Of a stretch of 64,000 nucleotides of DNA, positions 30,576 through 40,536 are shown in pieces (the stretch's first letter is position 1; every line of letters starts with the position of its first letter). The notes under the pieces are model-generated. The model searched no databases and was not told the origin of the DNA. It saw only the letters and a list, made by a program, of their open reading frames with translations. The stretch lies in contig PGYK01000007.1 in the NCBI GenBank assembly GCA_002839605.1, forward strand, positions 1 through 64,000, read 5' to 3'. This DNA comes from Methanomicrobiales archaeon HGW-Methanomicrobiales-3 (GTDB lineage Archaea > Halobacteriota > Methanomicrobia > Methanomicrobiales > Methanospirillaceae). A program made the translations under genes and the position numbers.

Positions 30576-30881
30576 TTATTCGTTCTCGTTCAGGACCGGC
30601 CCGAGCACGTCCTTGACCATGCCGCTCAGATTCTCAACTTTCATCAGCGCGAGACAGCAGACTGTGCCATTCTTCTCCCAGCTGATAAGGGCGAGTTTAT
30701 CGCCGCTTCGTATCCCGGCCTTCTCCCGTACGTCCTTGGGGAGCACCATCTGGCCCCGGTCGTCCATGGACAGGACAGCCTCGACAGTACACCCGGCTAC
30801 GGGTACGCACTCGCATTCGTTACCCGCGGGGTCGCCCCCGGCATTCTTTTTTTTCTTTCCCATGTTCGTTCCACCGGTCAT
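30576..30881 (-). CDS. AbrB/SpoVT-like small protein upstream of hgcA
   Basis: LSMDDRGQMVLPKDVREKAGIRSGDKLALISW swapped-hairpin motif; 17-nt gap to hgcA; start MTGGTNMGKKKK (alternative 30863). Confidence 0.85.
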   Translation of the reverse strand: MTGGTNMGKKKKNAGGDPAGNECECVPVAGCTVEAVLSMDDRGQMVLPKDVREKAGIRSGDKLALISWEKNGTVCCLALMKVENLSGMVKDVLGPVLNENE

Positions 30882-31031
30882 ATCGCTGTTCCCAAAGATA
30901 AAACTTTTCAGAAAAATCAGAAAAATCAAATTTATTGGGAAAATCCGGCCTTTTAAAATGAAGGTTTACAGGGCCTGTCAGCCAGGCTGTATCGCAACGC
31001 ATTTGTACCCCCCACGGTCATTATCTCTCTC

Positions 31032-31541
31032 ATGGCATCGTTCATCTGCGACCGGTGCGGCAAATGCTGTGTCAGCCTCGGAAGATCCATCATAATCGAG
31101 CGCCAGTTCAGTGACCGGGACTATTACTGCCGCAGCACCATCGACAACATCGTCTTTTCAGCCCGCGTTGATCCGGCATTTGAAGCGGAGATTGCAGATG
31201 AGTTTCTCATGCAGGGTGATGCACCGGCCGGCACACCCCCGAAGGCCTGCCCGTTCCTCCGGAACGTCCCGGGTGGTGATACCTCCGTCTGCGCGATCTA
31301 TGCAACCCGCCCGAAGATCTGCCAGTCATTCAGGTGCTACCGGATGATAATTCTGGATCGCGGGGGGAATACCTGCGGAAGGGTGATCGGGAGAAACACC
31401 CTGCGGACGGATGATCCCGCACTTGAAAACCTCTGGGATGCGCAGGTGGTGCCGATTCCTTGTGGAGATCCTGTTGAATGGACCGGCCGGGTCGCCGCGA
31501 TCCTTGCGGATCATGGCTATCGTGCCGAACCTGTACAATAA
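31032..31541 (+). CDS. YkgJ-family cysteine cluster protein
   Basis: CDRCGKCC ... CPFL ... CAIYATRPKICQSFRC. Confidence 0.9.
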   Translation: MASFICDRCGKCCVSLGRSIIIERQFSDRDYYCRSTIDNIVFSARVDPAFEAEIADEFLMQGDAPAGTPPKACPFLRNVPGGDTSVCAIYATRPKICQSFRCYRMIILDRGGNTCGRVIGRNTLRTDDPALENLWDAQVVPIPCGDPVEWTGRVAAILADHGYRAEPVQ

Positions 31542-31548
31542 AAAAAGA

Positions 31549-32337
31549 TCAGAGGGCTTTTTTCATCTCTGATACATAGGCTTCCAGATCCCGTTCCATC
31601 GCGTCGGGATTTTGCGGGTTCCTGCTGATAATATCCACAATGGCACTCCCGACAATCACCCCGTCAGCTCCGGCAGCCGCACAAGTCTTTGCATGGTCAG
31701 GTGTTGATATGCCAAACCCGAGCGCAAGCGGAACCTCCGTGAATTTCCGTACCCTTTTTAAGAGATCCAGCGCATCCGATGATACCCTGTCACGAACCCC
31801 GGTAACCCCGAGAACTGCCACAAGGTAAAGATACCCGCGGGACTTTGCCGCGATCTTTTTGATCCGCGTGTCAGATGTTGTCTGGGTGATGAGGAAGATC
31901 GGATCGATATAATTCCGGAGTGCTGCTTTGTACACCTCGTCAGCTTCCTCAACCGGCATGTCGGCGACGAGGATGCCATCCACCCCCGCCTCATGAGCCT
32001 CGCGATAGAACCGGTCGATCCCCCTGTGACAGACCACATTGAAGTAGACAAGGAAGACAATGGGGACTTCGGAACGCTTCCGAATTTCCCGGACAATGTC
32101 GAAAACCGTGTCAACGGTTGTACCTGATGCAAGCGACCGCTCGTCGGCTTTCTGGATGGTCGGGCCATCTGCGACCGGGTCCGAGAACGGGATGCCCAGT
32201 TCAAGGATGTCCGTCCCGCCTTTGATGAGCGCCATGGCTGCCCGGATACTCGTCTCCTTGTCCGGGTCCCCTGCCACGGTAAAGCCAATGAAAGCCGGTT
32301 TTTTATGGCGGGCGAATACCGCATCAATCCGTCTCAT
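31549..32337 (-). CDS. trpA: tryptophan synthase alpha subunit
   Basis: [25 protein letters not shown]. Confidence 0.97.
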   Translation of the reverse strand: MRRIDAVFARHKKPAFIGFTVAGDPDKETSIRAAMALIKGGTDILELGIPFSDPVADGPTIQKADERSLASGTTVDTVFDIVREIRKRSEVPIVFLVYFNVVCHRGIDRFYREAHEAGVDGILVADMPVEEADEVYKAALRNYIDPIFLITQTTSDTRIKKIAAKSRGYLYLVAVLGVTGVRDRVSSDALDLLKRVRKFTEVPLALGFGISTPDHAKTCAAAGADGVIVGSAIVDIISRNPQNPDAMERDLEAYVSEMKKAL

Positions 32338-33509
32338 GCAACCCTCCCCTGAAGTTCTGCAACTTCAGCCACATCCTTGTCACCGCGCCCGGAGAGATTG
32401 ATGATGACGACATCGTCACGGTCGAACCGGTCAGCGTTCTTCATCACCCATGCAACCGCATGGGCCGACTCCAGTGCCGGAATGATGCCCTCTTTTTCTG
32501 ATAAGAACCTGAATGCAGCCAGGACATCCGGATCATTCACGGCGGTATAGGTGACCCGCCCGCTGTCCTTGTGCATCGAATGTTCAGGACCCACGCCCGG
32601 GTAATCGAGGCCTGCGGAGATACTGTGGGTGGGAAGTACCTGCCCGTCACCGTTCTGGAGCAGGTATGAGAGAGTACCATGCAGAACCCCCGCTTCACCG
32701 GCACAGAGCGTTGCCGAGTGTTTGCCCGTCTCAATCCCATCACCCCCCGCCTCTACTCCGACAAGTTCCACATCATCTTTCACAAACGGGTAAAAGATCC
32801 CCATCGCATTTGAGCCGCCGCCGACACAGGCAACAATGGTGTCCGGAAGTCTCCCTTCCTTTTTCATGACCTGCCGGCGGGTCTCCTTCCCAATTACGGA
32901 CTGGAAGTCCCGGACCATCAGCGGGTAGGGGTGCGGGCCGACAACCGACCCGATAAGGTAATAGGTATCGCGGACATTTGCCACCCAGTCGCGGAGCGCC
33001 TCATTGATTGCATCCTTGAGCGTCCGGGTTCCCGTGGTGACCGGGATCACCTTTGCCCCCATCAGTTCCATCCGGAAGACGTTGAGTGCCTGCCGTTTCG
33101 TATCCACCTCGCCCATGTACACTTCGACCGGCATGCCGAGCGCAGCCCCTACGATCGCGGTTGCGACCCCGTGCTGGCCGGCGCCGGTCTCCGCGATGAG
33201 CCGTTTCTTCCCCATGTGTTTTGCCAGCAGCGCCTGCCCGAGGGTATTGTTGAGCTTGTGCGAACCCCCGTGAACAAGATCTTCCCGTTTCAGGTAGATC
33301 CGGCACCCGAGTTCCTGCGAGACGTTCGGGCAGAACGTGAGGGGGGTTTCCCGTCCGGCGTACTCCTGCTGCAATGCAGCAAGGTTGCGGATAAATTCAC
33401 GGTTCCGTTTTATCGCATCATATGCGCTCTCCAGTTCGATGAGTGCGCTCATCAGCGTTTCTGAGACGTACTGGCCTCCGTATTTTCCATATCTTCCCTT
33501 CTTACGCAT
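32334..33509 (-). CDS. trpB: tryptophan synthase beta subunit
   Basis: [50 protein letters not shown]; start chosen at MRKKGRYGK. Confidence 0.98.
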   Translation of the reverse strand: MRKKGRYGKYGGQYVSETLMSALIELESAYDAIKRNREFIRNLAALQQEYAGRETPLTFCPNVSQELGCRIYLKREDLVHGGSHKLNNTLGQALLAKHMGKKRLIAETGAGQHGVATAIVGAALGMPVEVYMGEVDTKRQALNVFRMELMGAKVIPVTTGTRTLKDAINEALRDWVANVRDTYYLIGSVVGPHPYPLMVRDFQSVIGKETRRQVMKKEGRLPDTIVACVGGGSNAMGIFYPFVKDDVELVGVEAGGDGIETGKHSATLCAGEAGVLHGTLSYLLQNGDGQVLPTHSISAGLDYPGVGPEHSMHKDSGRVTYTAVNDPDVLAAFRFLSEKEGIIPALESAHAVAWVMKNADRFDRDDVVIINLSGRGDKDVAEVAELQGRVA

Positions 33510-34083
33510 GGTATGCGCTCCTGCATGCGGCAATGAATGCCCGTATCTTTTCGTGATCCTTGATCCCCGGTGACTTCTCGACGCCGGTTGCAACATCCAC
33601 GGCGTACGGGCGAACCCTGTTGATCGCTTCAGCAACATTTCCGGGTGTGAGCCCCCCGGCAAGGATGACCGGAATGTTCGATCTTTTTACCATCTCCTGT
33701 GCGTAGGTCAGGTCAAACGGCCTGCCCCCCCCATGGCTGTCATCAACGATCACCGCGTCGCAGTCTTCCGGCAGCGGATCATTGCGACCAATTACCCGGA
33801 TTACCGTAACTTTCGGATCCTCCCTGAATACAAACGGGAACGAGATCTGGATTGCATCCGGTTTCAGCGCAATGATCCGGGCAAGATCCTCCTCTGATGC
33901 AGTGTGGGTCACTGCGACGGTGGTGGTGAATGGCCCGACAGCGGAAAAGATCTCCTGTGCCCGCTCTGCCGGTACGCTCCGTTTCGAATCGGAGAAGAGG
34001 ACAACCCCGATGGCATCGGCACCTTCCTTTTCGGCAAAGCGGGCATCATCCGGGCGGGTAATCCCGCAGATCTTTATGCGCAT
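33502..34083 (-). CDS. trpF: phosphoribosylanthranilate isomerase
   Basis: [41 protein letters not shown]. Confidence 0.96.
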   Translation of the reverse strand: MRIKICGITRPDDARFAEKEGADAIGVVLFSDSKRSVPAERAQEIFSAVGPFTTTVAVTHTASEEDLARIIALKPDAIQISFPFVFREDPKVTVIRVIGRNDPLPEDCDAVIVDDSHGGGRPFDLTYAQEMVKRSNIPVILAGGLTPGNVAEAINRVRPYAVDVATGVEKSPGIKDHEKIRAFIAACRSAYHA

Positions 34084-34829
34084 ACAAACTCCTCCAGTTT
34101 CTTTCTCGGGTGATTGTGGGTCATGATGGACGATCCGATCAGGAATGCATCACAGTACTGTTTCATCTCGCGGATATCATCAGCAGATCGCATGCCGCTC
34201 TCAGAGACTATCAGCCTGCCCTCCTGCCGGATCTGTTCGGAGATGAGGCGTGTTGTCGAGCGGTCGATTCCGAGGGTTACAAGATTGCGGTTGTTGACCC
34301 CGATCAGGGTTGTCCGTGATGCAAGTGCCAGCTCTGCCTCCTCCCGCGTACGGACTTCAACAAGCGGTTCGAGCCCATAATTGATAACCTCATCAACAAA
34401 TTCCGAAAGGTCATTTTTCAGAACTGCCGCAATGAGCAGCACGGCATCGGCCCCGAGGGATACGGACTCGGCAACCTGCTTTTTGTCGATGATGAAATCC
34501 TTGCGGAGGACCGGCAGCTGTACCATGCTCTTCACCCGCTCGATATCCTGGCCGGTTCCGCCAAAGAAGTAGGGTTCGGTGAGCACCGAGAGCGCAACAC
34601 ATCCTCCCTCCCTGAGCTCCCCGGCCATCATCGCCATGTCAATATTGCGCCGGATCACCCCGCTGCTCGGGGACGCACACTTGATCTCGGCGATGATGGC
34701 ATTCCTGCCGTTACGGTTCCTGATCGCTGTTGCCAGGCTGAGCCTGTCCCGCAGGGGGGTCTCGGGAAATGAAGGGGGCAACCCTGCCACCCGCTTTTTT
34801 GTTTTTTTGAGGATCTCATCAAGGATCAT
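34074..34829 (-). CDS. trpC: indole-3-glycerol-phosphate synthase
   Basis: [35 protein letters not shown]. Confidence 0.97.
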   Translation of the reverse strand: MILDEILKKTKKRVAGLPPSFPETPLRDRLSLATAIRNRNGRNAIIAEIKCASPSSGVIRRNIDMAMMAGELREGGCVALSVLTEPYFFGGTGQDIERVKSMVQLPVLRKDFIIDKKQVAESVSLGADAVLLIAAVLKNDLSEFVDEVINYGLEPLVEVRTREEAELALASRTTLIGVNNRNLVTLGIDRSTTRLISEQIRQEGRLIVSESGMRSADDIREMKQYCDAFLIGSSIMTHNHPRKKLEEFVCA

Positions 34830-35845
34830 GCTGCACCCCGGGTTGCCTCGACCAGAGCCTCAAGCCGCGCGCGTGCATTGCCGGAATCGATGGAATCTTT
34901 TGCATTCCTGATCCCTTCATGCAGATCCCGCGCCTGCCCCCCGGCATAGATTGCCGCCCCGGCATTGAGGAGGACAATGTCCCGGCCCGCCCCCTTCTCC
35001 CCCCTAAGGATCTCCTGGATGATACGGGCATTTTCCTGTGGGTTCCCGCCACGGAGATCTGACAGGCTGGCAAGGCCGATACCGAATGCGGACGGGTTGA
35101 GCGAATACGTTTTAATCATATTTTTCTCAAGCTCACAGATCTGTGTCTCTCCGGTTGTTGTTATCTCATCAAGCCCGTTTCCGTGGACCACCATGGCGCG
35201 GGAGAGACCGAGGATCCTGAGCACCTCGGCCATCGGCCGGGTAAGATCCGGGCTGTACACCCCGAGAACCTGTGCTTTTGCCCCGGCCGGGTTGGCAAGC
35301 GGCCCGAGGATGTTGAAGACCGTCCGGCACCCCAGCTCCTGCCGCGCTGCCATGACGTACCGCATCGCGGGATGATGGCTGGGTGCAAAGAGAAACGCGA
35401 TACCGGCATGTTCTACGACCTCTGCCTGCCGTGAGGGATCCACGGCAAGATTCACCCCGAGCGCAGCGAGCACGTCCGCAGAACCGCAGGAACTGCTGAC
35501 ACTCCGGTTCCCGTGCTTTACCACCGGGACTCCCGCTCCTGCTGCCACCAGCGCCGAAGCGGTGCTGATGTTGAAGGTTTGGGTGCCATCACCCCCGGTT
35601 CCGCAGGTATCGACCAGCATCTTTCCAGTCACCGGTGCAACGCTGACCGCATGCCGGCGCATAACCTGCGCAAACGCTGCGATCTCTTCCGGTGTCTCAC
35701 CTTTCATCCGGAGCGCTGTTAAGAATGCCCCGATCTGGGACTGCGTACTACTGCCCTCCATGATGCCGGTCATAACCCTCCCCGCCTCGTCCGGGGTCAG
35801 GTCCCGGCCCTCAATGAGCCGGGCTATTGTCTCCCTGATCGTCAT
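34826..35845 (-). CDS. trpD: anthranilate phosphoribosyltransferase
   Basis: [38 protein letters not shown]. Confidence 0.97.
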   Translation of the reverse strand: MTIRETIARLIEGRDLTPDEAGRVMTGIMEGSSTQSQIGAFLTALRMKGETPEEIAAFAQVMRRHAVSVAPVTGKMLVDTCGTGGDGTQTFNISTASALVAAGAGVPVVKHGNRSVSSSCGSADVLAALGVNLAVDPSRQAEVVEHAGIAFLFAPSHHPAMRYVMAARQELGCRTVFNILGPLANPAGAKAQVLGVYSPDLTRPMAEVLRILGLSRAMVVHGNGLDEITTTGETQICELEKNMIKTYSLNPSAFGIGLASLSDLRGGNPQENARIIQEILRGEKGAGRDIVLLNAGAAIYAGGQARDLHEGIRNAKDSIDSGNARARLEALVEATRGAA

Positions 35846-36423
35846 GATAATGCCCCCTCCGGGTAAAGGAAATTGTGTATGATGCGGTCGCCTTCCGGCG
35901 ACAGGATGCTTTCAGGGTGAAACTGGACCCCCTCAATGGGATACCGGGTATGCCGGACCCCCATCACATACCCGTCATCCATACTGGATGCTGTCACTAC
36001 GAGCTCATCAGGTAACGACTCTCTCTGTGCAACCAGCGAGTGGTACCGGGTGGCGGTAAACGGGGTTGGAATCCCACAAAAGATGCCGGTCCCCTCATGG
36101 CAGATTGGCGAGGTCTTGCCGTGCATCAGGTGGGATGCCCGGACAACCCTGCCACCGAACGTCGTGCAGATCGTCTGGTGTCCGAGACAGACCCCGAGGG
36201 TGGGGATGGTCCTGCTCATCGTCTCCAGAACCTGGCGGCAGACGCCGGAATCCTCCGGTGTCCCCGGGCCCGGGGAGAGTATGATCCGGTCACAATCGGT
36301 CTTCTGCAGCACCGCAAGCGGGGTGTCACAAGGATAAACTACCGGCTGTTCCCCCAGTTTTCCAACCTGCTGGTACAGGTTGAACGTGAAACTGTCATAG
36401 CAGTCCACGATAAGGACCTTCAT
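35842..36423 (-). CDS. trpG: anthranilate synthase component II (glutamine amidotransferase)
   Basis: [33 protein letters not shown]; start chosen at MKVLIVD. Confidence 0.97.
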   Translation of the reverse strand: MKVLIVDCYDSFTFNLYQQVGKLGEQPVVYPCDTPLAVLQKTDCDRIILSPGPGTPEDSGVCRQVLETMSRTIPTLGVCLGHQTICTTFGGRVVRASHLMHGKTSPICHEGTGIFCGIPTPFTATRYHSLVAQRESLPDELVVTASSMDDGYVMGVRHTRYPIEGVQFHPESILSPEGDRIIHNFLYPEGALS

Positions 36424-37949
36424 GAACACGCCCCCGACCGCTCGATCGCCCGGATCATAGCCGCCGCCTTGCTCTCGGTCTCGGCAAATTCATTTGTTGG
36501 AATGGAATCGGCAACGATCCCGGCCCCGACCTGGACCGAAGCCATACCCTCGCGCACGACAATGGTACGAATCGCGATGGCAAAATCGAGGTTCCGGTCA
36601 AACCCGATATATCCTACCGCCCCGGCATAGATCCCCCGGGGGGACACCTCCTGCTCGTCAATGATCTGCATGGCCCGGATTTTGGGCGCCCCGGAGACCG
36701 TACCTGCCGGGAAACAGGATTTAAAGGCATCATAACAGTCAAGATTGTCCTTCAGGGTCCCGTTCACCGTGGAGACGATGTGCTGGACATGGGAAAATTT
36801 TTCGATATTCATGAACTCGCTGACTTCTACGGATCCGAAGCGGCACACCCTCCCGAGATCGTTTCGCGCGAGATCGACAAGCATGGTATGCTCGGCACGC
36901 TCCTTTGCATCATTGAGGAGGTCTTGGGCAAACTGCTCGTCCTCTTTTCGTGTTTTACCCCGTGGTCGTGTACCGGCAATCGGGACAGTAGTCACCCGCC
37001 GCCTCTCCACCCGGACGAGCATCTCCGGACTTGCTCCGATGACCTTCTCATCCCCGAAATCCAGGTAATACATGTACGGGCTCGGGTTGATTGTGCGGAG
37101 TGCTGCATAGATCCTGAAAGGATCGTGTGAGATCCGGCACTCCATACGGCGCGAGAGTACTGCCTGGAATATCTGGCCGGCAACGATCTGTTCCTTGACC
37201 TGCCCAACCGAGCGCTCAAACACGTCTTGTGATACCTGCGATGTGAGCGGGGTGCAGGTTGCCGGGGGCACATCATCTGTGCACCGGTGCTCACCGCTTT
37301 GTTCAAGCCTGGTGATCTGATCGCAAAGGATCCCGATCCGCTCTGCGCACGTGGTGTACTCTGCAGCAGCATCCGAATCGTAGGTTAAAAACGGACTTGA
37401 AAAGATGTACAGCTTCTTATCCCGGTGATCGATGACGATACAATCCTTGGTGAACATGAAGGAGGCGTCCGGTACGCCCATGCCATCCCTCGCCCGTGGT
37501 GGCTTTCCCTCCCGGATTTTCTCAAACAGGTAGTAGATGCAATCGTACGCAAAATAGCCGACCATGCCCCCGAAAAACCGGGGAGCTTTCACGTTCATAT
37601 AATGGAAGCGCGAGAGGATCGATTGGATCTTCTCCACCGGATCCTTTCCTTCCGGATCCCGTGCAATAGAGATATAGGGTTCGGAACCTATGAGGTGGAC
37701 GTTCTCATTGATCGTAACAATAAATGCCGGGTCGATGCCGATGAAGGAGTACCGGGCAAGTTTCTCGCTCCCCTCCATGGATTCGAGCAGGAACCCGCAC
37801 CCGGTCCGCGTGCCGGTATAGATATCGAGGGGGGAGAGATCAGGGAGCGGCATCTCGGTGCAGAGCGGGATCACCAGCGGTTTTGGCTGGTTCTTCACCG
37901 CTGTGATAAACTCCTCCGGCCCAAGATTGAGTGTCTGTGCTGTCTTCAT
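36420..37949 (-). CDS. trpE: anthranilate synthase component I
   Basis: GASPEMLVRVE, PIAGTRPRGKT, FPAGTVSGAPKIRAMQII. Confidence 0.97.
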   Translation of the reverse strand: MKTAQTLNLGPEEFITAVKNQPKPLVIPLCTEMPLPDLSPLDIYTGTRTGCGFLLESMEGSEKLARYSFIGIDPAFIVTINENVHLIGSEPYISIARDPEGKDPVEKIQSILSRFHYMNVKAPRFFGGMVGYFAYDCIYYLFEKIREGKPPRARDGMGVPDASFMFTKDCIVIDHRDKKLYIFSSPFLTYDSDAAAEYTTCAERIGILCDQITRLEQSGEHRCTDDVPPATCTPLTSQVSQDVFERSVGQVKEQIVAGQIFQAVLSRRMECRISHDPFRIYAALRTINPSPYMYYLDFGDEKVIGASPEMLVRVERRRVTTVPIAGTRPRGKTRKEDEQFAQDLLNDAKERAEHTMLVDLARNDLGRVCRFGSVEVSEFMNIEKFSHVQHIVSTVNGTLKDNLDCYDAFKSCFPAGTVSGAPKIRAMQIIDEQEVSPRGIYAGAVGYIGFDRNLDFAIAIRTIVVREGMASVQVGAGIVADSIPTNEFAETESKAAAMIRAIERSGACS

Positions 37950-38067
37950 AATTTTTTAGTCCTTTTTCCTGCGGGCAACTGCCGCGATTATTCCTGACGT
38001 GTTCCCGATCACGGAAATCCTGCGGGAACGATCGAATTCTGTCTGGTATACAGGTCAAATTTGTACA

Positions 38068-38075
38068 TATTTATA
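38068..38075 (-). promoter_or_regulatory. putative TATA box (TATAAATA) of the trp operon, abutting a TGTACA motif at 38062-38067
   Basis: Minus-strand CAATG TATAAATA TGTACA upstream of trpE. Confidence 0.5.
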
Positions 38076-38286
38076 CATTGTTGTAATAATTTGCGTAGTG
38101 TTGCAGCTTTACCTGCATTATTGTATGGAAAATAATTGGGGCGGCCGGTAACATTCCCTGAAGAATAGTCTGAAACGATCGGCTCTCCGTCAAAACCTCT
38201 TACGACGAGATCGCCGGTTTTTGAATGTTAATGCCTAAATAGGACGCCCAACAAAACGAATACAGCATTACGGGGATGTAAAAATC

Positions 38287-38886
38287 ATGGTACGCTGTCA
38301 CAAACCGCCGTTTGGCTGGGTTATAATATCCCGGATGATCACGATTATCAGCGTCCTGATAGTGATCGTGTGTGCAAATATCCTTGCTCATTATGTATCA
38401 AATCCGCAATTCCAGTCGGGGGTCTCGTTCCTGAACGCGAACTTCTGGCTCCTCCTGCTTATCGCCATCATCATCCTTATCGGCGATATTTTCTGTGCAC
38501 TCCCGTTTCCTCTCAACCTGCCCGGCCCCGTCATCAAGGCGATTGGGAGCGTCTTTGGGGTTGCGTTCATCCTCAACGTCTTCCAATGGATGGATGGTAT
38601 TGCCACAACCAATATCTATCCGTCATTCCTGGCCCTCTCGTTTCTGATAATACCCCTGGTCTTTTTGATCGTCCTTGCCTGCGGGTACTACGAGATCATG
38701 CGGCAGCTCTGGTGGACACCGCACCTACCTTCAAATCCTGATGTCCAGGTATTCAACGAAGCTCCACCTGTTACTCCTGCAACCGGTATTGCCGATGCAA
38801 AGTCATGGGAGGAGATCGGGGCGGAATTCCGTCTGATGCTGTACGATCTTCTCCACCGCTTCCGGCAGGAGATCAGAAGGAAATAG
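38287..38886 (+). CDS. conserved membrane protein of unknown function
   Basis: About four hydrophobic segments followed by a soluble C-terminus. Confidence 0.75.
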   Translation: MVRCHKPPFGWVIISRMITIISVLIVIVCANILAHYVSNPQFQSGVSFLNANFWLLLLIAIIILIGDIFCALPFPLNLPGPVIKAIGSVFGVAFILNVFQWMDGIATTNIYPSFLALSFLIIPLVFLIVLACGYYEIMRQLWWTPHLPSNPDVQVFNEAPPVTPATGIADAKSWEEIGAEFRLMLYDLLHRFRQEIRRK

Positions 38887-38990
38887 GTATTTTTCTTTCC
38901 CTGCAGTGGGTGACAAATACTGCCTGCTATGAGGAATAAACGATACTCATTGCCGGAAATCTCTGGGTAAAAAGAAGAAAGATGATGAGA

Positions 38991-39158
38991 TCAGAACCGG
39001 GGTTTCCGGTGCTTGGGCAGGCAGTCCCTGCAATAGACCGGCCGTCCTTCGGTTGGCTTGAAGGGGACTTCGCACTCTTTACCACAGTCTGAGCAGACTG
39101 TCTTTGTCATTTCTCTGGGACCGAAGTTTCTCGGGCCGCCAAAATTCCTTCTTTCCAT
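38991..39158 (-). CDS. 55-aa CxxC zinc-ribbon protein
   Basis: Hand translation MERRNFGGPRNFGPREMTKTVCSDCGKECEVPFKPTEGRPVYCRDCLPKHRKPRF; too short for the ORF track; CSDCG/KECEVPFKPTEGRPVYCRDC is a recurring small zinc-ribbon signature. Confidence 0.82.
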   Translation of the reverse strand: MERRNFGGPRNFGPREMTKTVCSDCGKECEVPFKPTEGRPVYCRDCLPKHRKPRF

Positions 39159-39262
39159 TGTATTACTCTTGCAGTTGTGATCTGCAATTATTCAATTACC
39201 GGTCGGGTATATACACATCTGCACAATGATGAGGTGTTTTTTATATTGCTGTCTGGATTGTA

Positions 39263-40387
39263 TCAGGGAATGATCTCGCACCCGTTGAACTTCTCGTGCC
39301 TGAAGTCTTTTAACGAAATGGTGCCGCGGTCAACAAGTGCCTTCACAAGGGGAAGCACCTCAAGGAGCACATCGTGCAGGTTCTCTACCGTGCCGCAGAC
39401 CAGTTTCCGCTCATCAGCCCCCCACGGCTCCGTGATGTTGGAATACAGGCATCTCCCCCCGCAAAAATTACGGATGTGGCAGTCAGTACATTCACCCGCG
39501 ATCGGCACCTCTGCAAGCTCAAGCGGGTGTGAATGGGATATGTTCCCGACATAGTACCGGACCATCCCGATCATGATCGGGCAGGGGCCGATATTCCCGT
39601 CCGTCATGATGCTGTAGTTGGCATATCCTGAGCCGCACCGGAGCCTGCTTGTCTTTTTTTGGAGGAGGTCTTCCATCGGATCAAGGAACGGGTACCACCG
39701 CAGCACCACACCAGCAGATTCCATATGGTCTACCCACGATCTGACCAGCGTCCGTATCCCCGGATTATAATTCAGTTCAGCCCAATCAGAAAACCGGCGC
39801 AGGTGACCGTCCCCGGCAAAATTGGCGTCAATCTGCCAATGGATGGACGAGAACGAAAAATCCGGGTTCGATGCAAGGTGCCGGACCGCGTCAACAATAT
39901 CCGTATCTTCTGTCACGGTCATTCTTGCGATCAGCTCCCCCGTATACCCGTTCGCCCGGATCTTCTGCACATTTTTCATGACCCGATCATACACCCCGGC
40001 ACCGCGATTGGCATCGGTCAGCTCCCGTCTTCCGTCCAGGGAAACGAGAATGGTGGCAAACCGGTTAACAATATCTTCCGGGAGCCTGTCCAAAAGGAGC
40101 CCGTTTGTCTGCATCATGAACCGCGTAACCGGCGCCTCGTGTACGATTCTCTCGATAAGGTCTGCCCGCAACAGGGGTTCACCCCCGTAGAAGGTGAGGG
40201 TTGGTCCGGGATCCTTTTGTAAAAACTCGTACAATAAAGAGAGGTCGAAGGTAAGATCCACCGGAATATTCGTATCAATTATCTGATTACGTTCCGCCTC
40301 GCTCTCTTTGAGATCCTCAAACGCCTTCCCCCGGCAATATTTGCAGCAGAGGTTGCAGTTGTCAGTCAGGACGAGGTGGAAATACAT
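39263..40387 (-). CDS. radical SAM/SPASM protein, putative peptide-modifying (AF1577-like)
   Basis: TDNCNLCCKYC (CX3CX2C), TFYGGEPLL, C-terminal SPASM-like CGSGYANYSIMTDGNIGPCP ... CTDCHIRNFCGGRC; start chosen at MYFHLVLT. Confidence 0.85.
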   Translation of the reverse strand: MYFHLVLTDNCNLCCKYCRGKAFEDLKESEAERNQIIDTNIPVDLTFDLSLLYEFLQKDPGPTLTFYGGEPLLRADLIERIVHEAPVTRFMMQTNGLLLDRLPEDIVNRFATILVSLDGRRELTDANRGAGVYDRVMKNVQKIRANGYTGELIARMTVTEDTDIVDAVRHLASNPDFSFSSIHWQIDANFAGDGHLRRFSDWAELNYNPGIRTLVRSWVDHMESAGVVLRWYPFLDPMEDLLQKKTSRLRCGSGYANYSIMTDGNIGPCPIMIGMVRYYVGNISHSHPLELAEVPIAGECTDCHIRNFCGGRCLYSNITEPWGADERKLVCGTVENLHDVLLEVLPLVKALVDRGTISLKDFRHEKFNGCEIIP

Positions 40388-40536
40388 GCGAAACTTCTGG
40401 TCATTATGGGATCTATAAACCCATAAATCTCCCGTCAGGCAGACCCACGGTCTTGTGATCACCAGATCCCCGTTACCCGCGCCATCCCGTCCTTCTTCTT
40501 CGCAACCTTTAACAAATCACCGGGCAACACACTGGT

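Noticed and set aside
37840-38058. 72-aa ORF upstream of trpE considered as a Trp-rich attenuation leader peptide
   Set aside because: It overlaps trpE out of frame and the leader portion has no Trp run; archaeal trp control is more likely TATA-proximal repression
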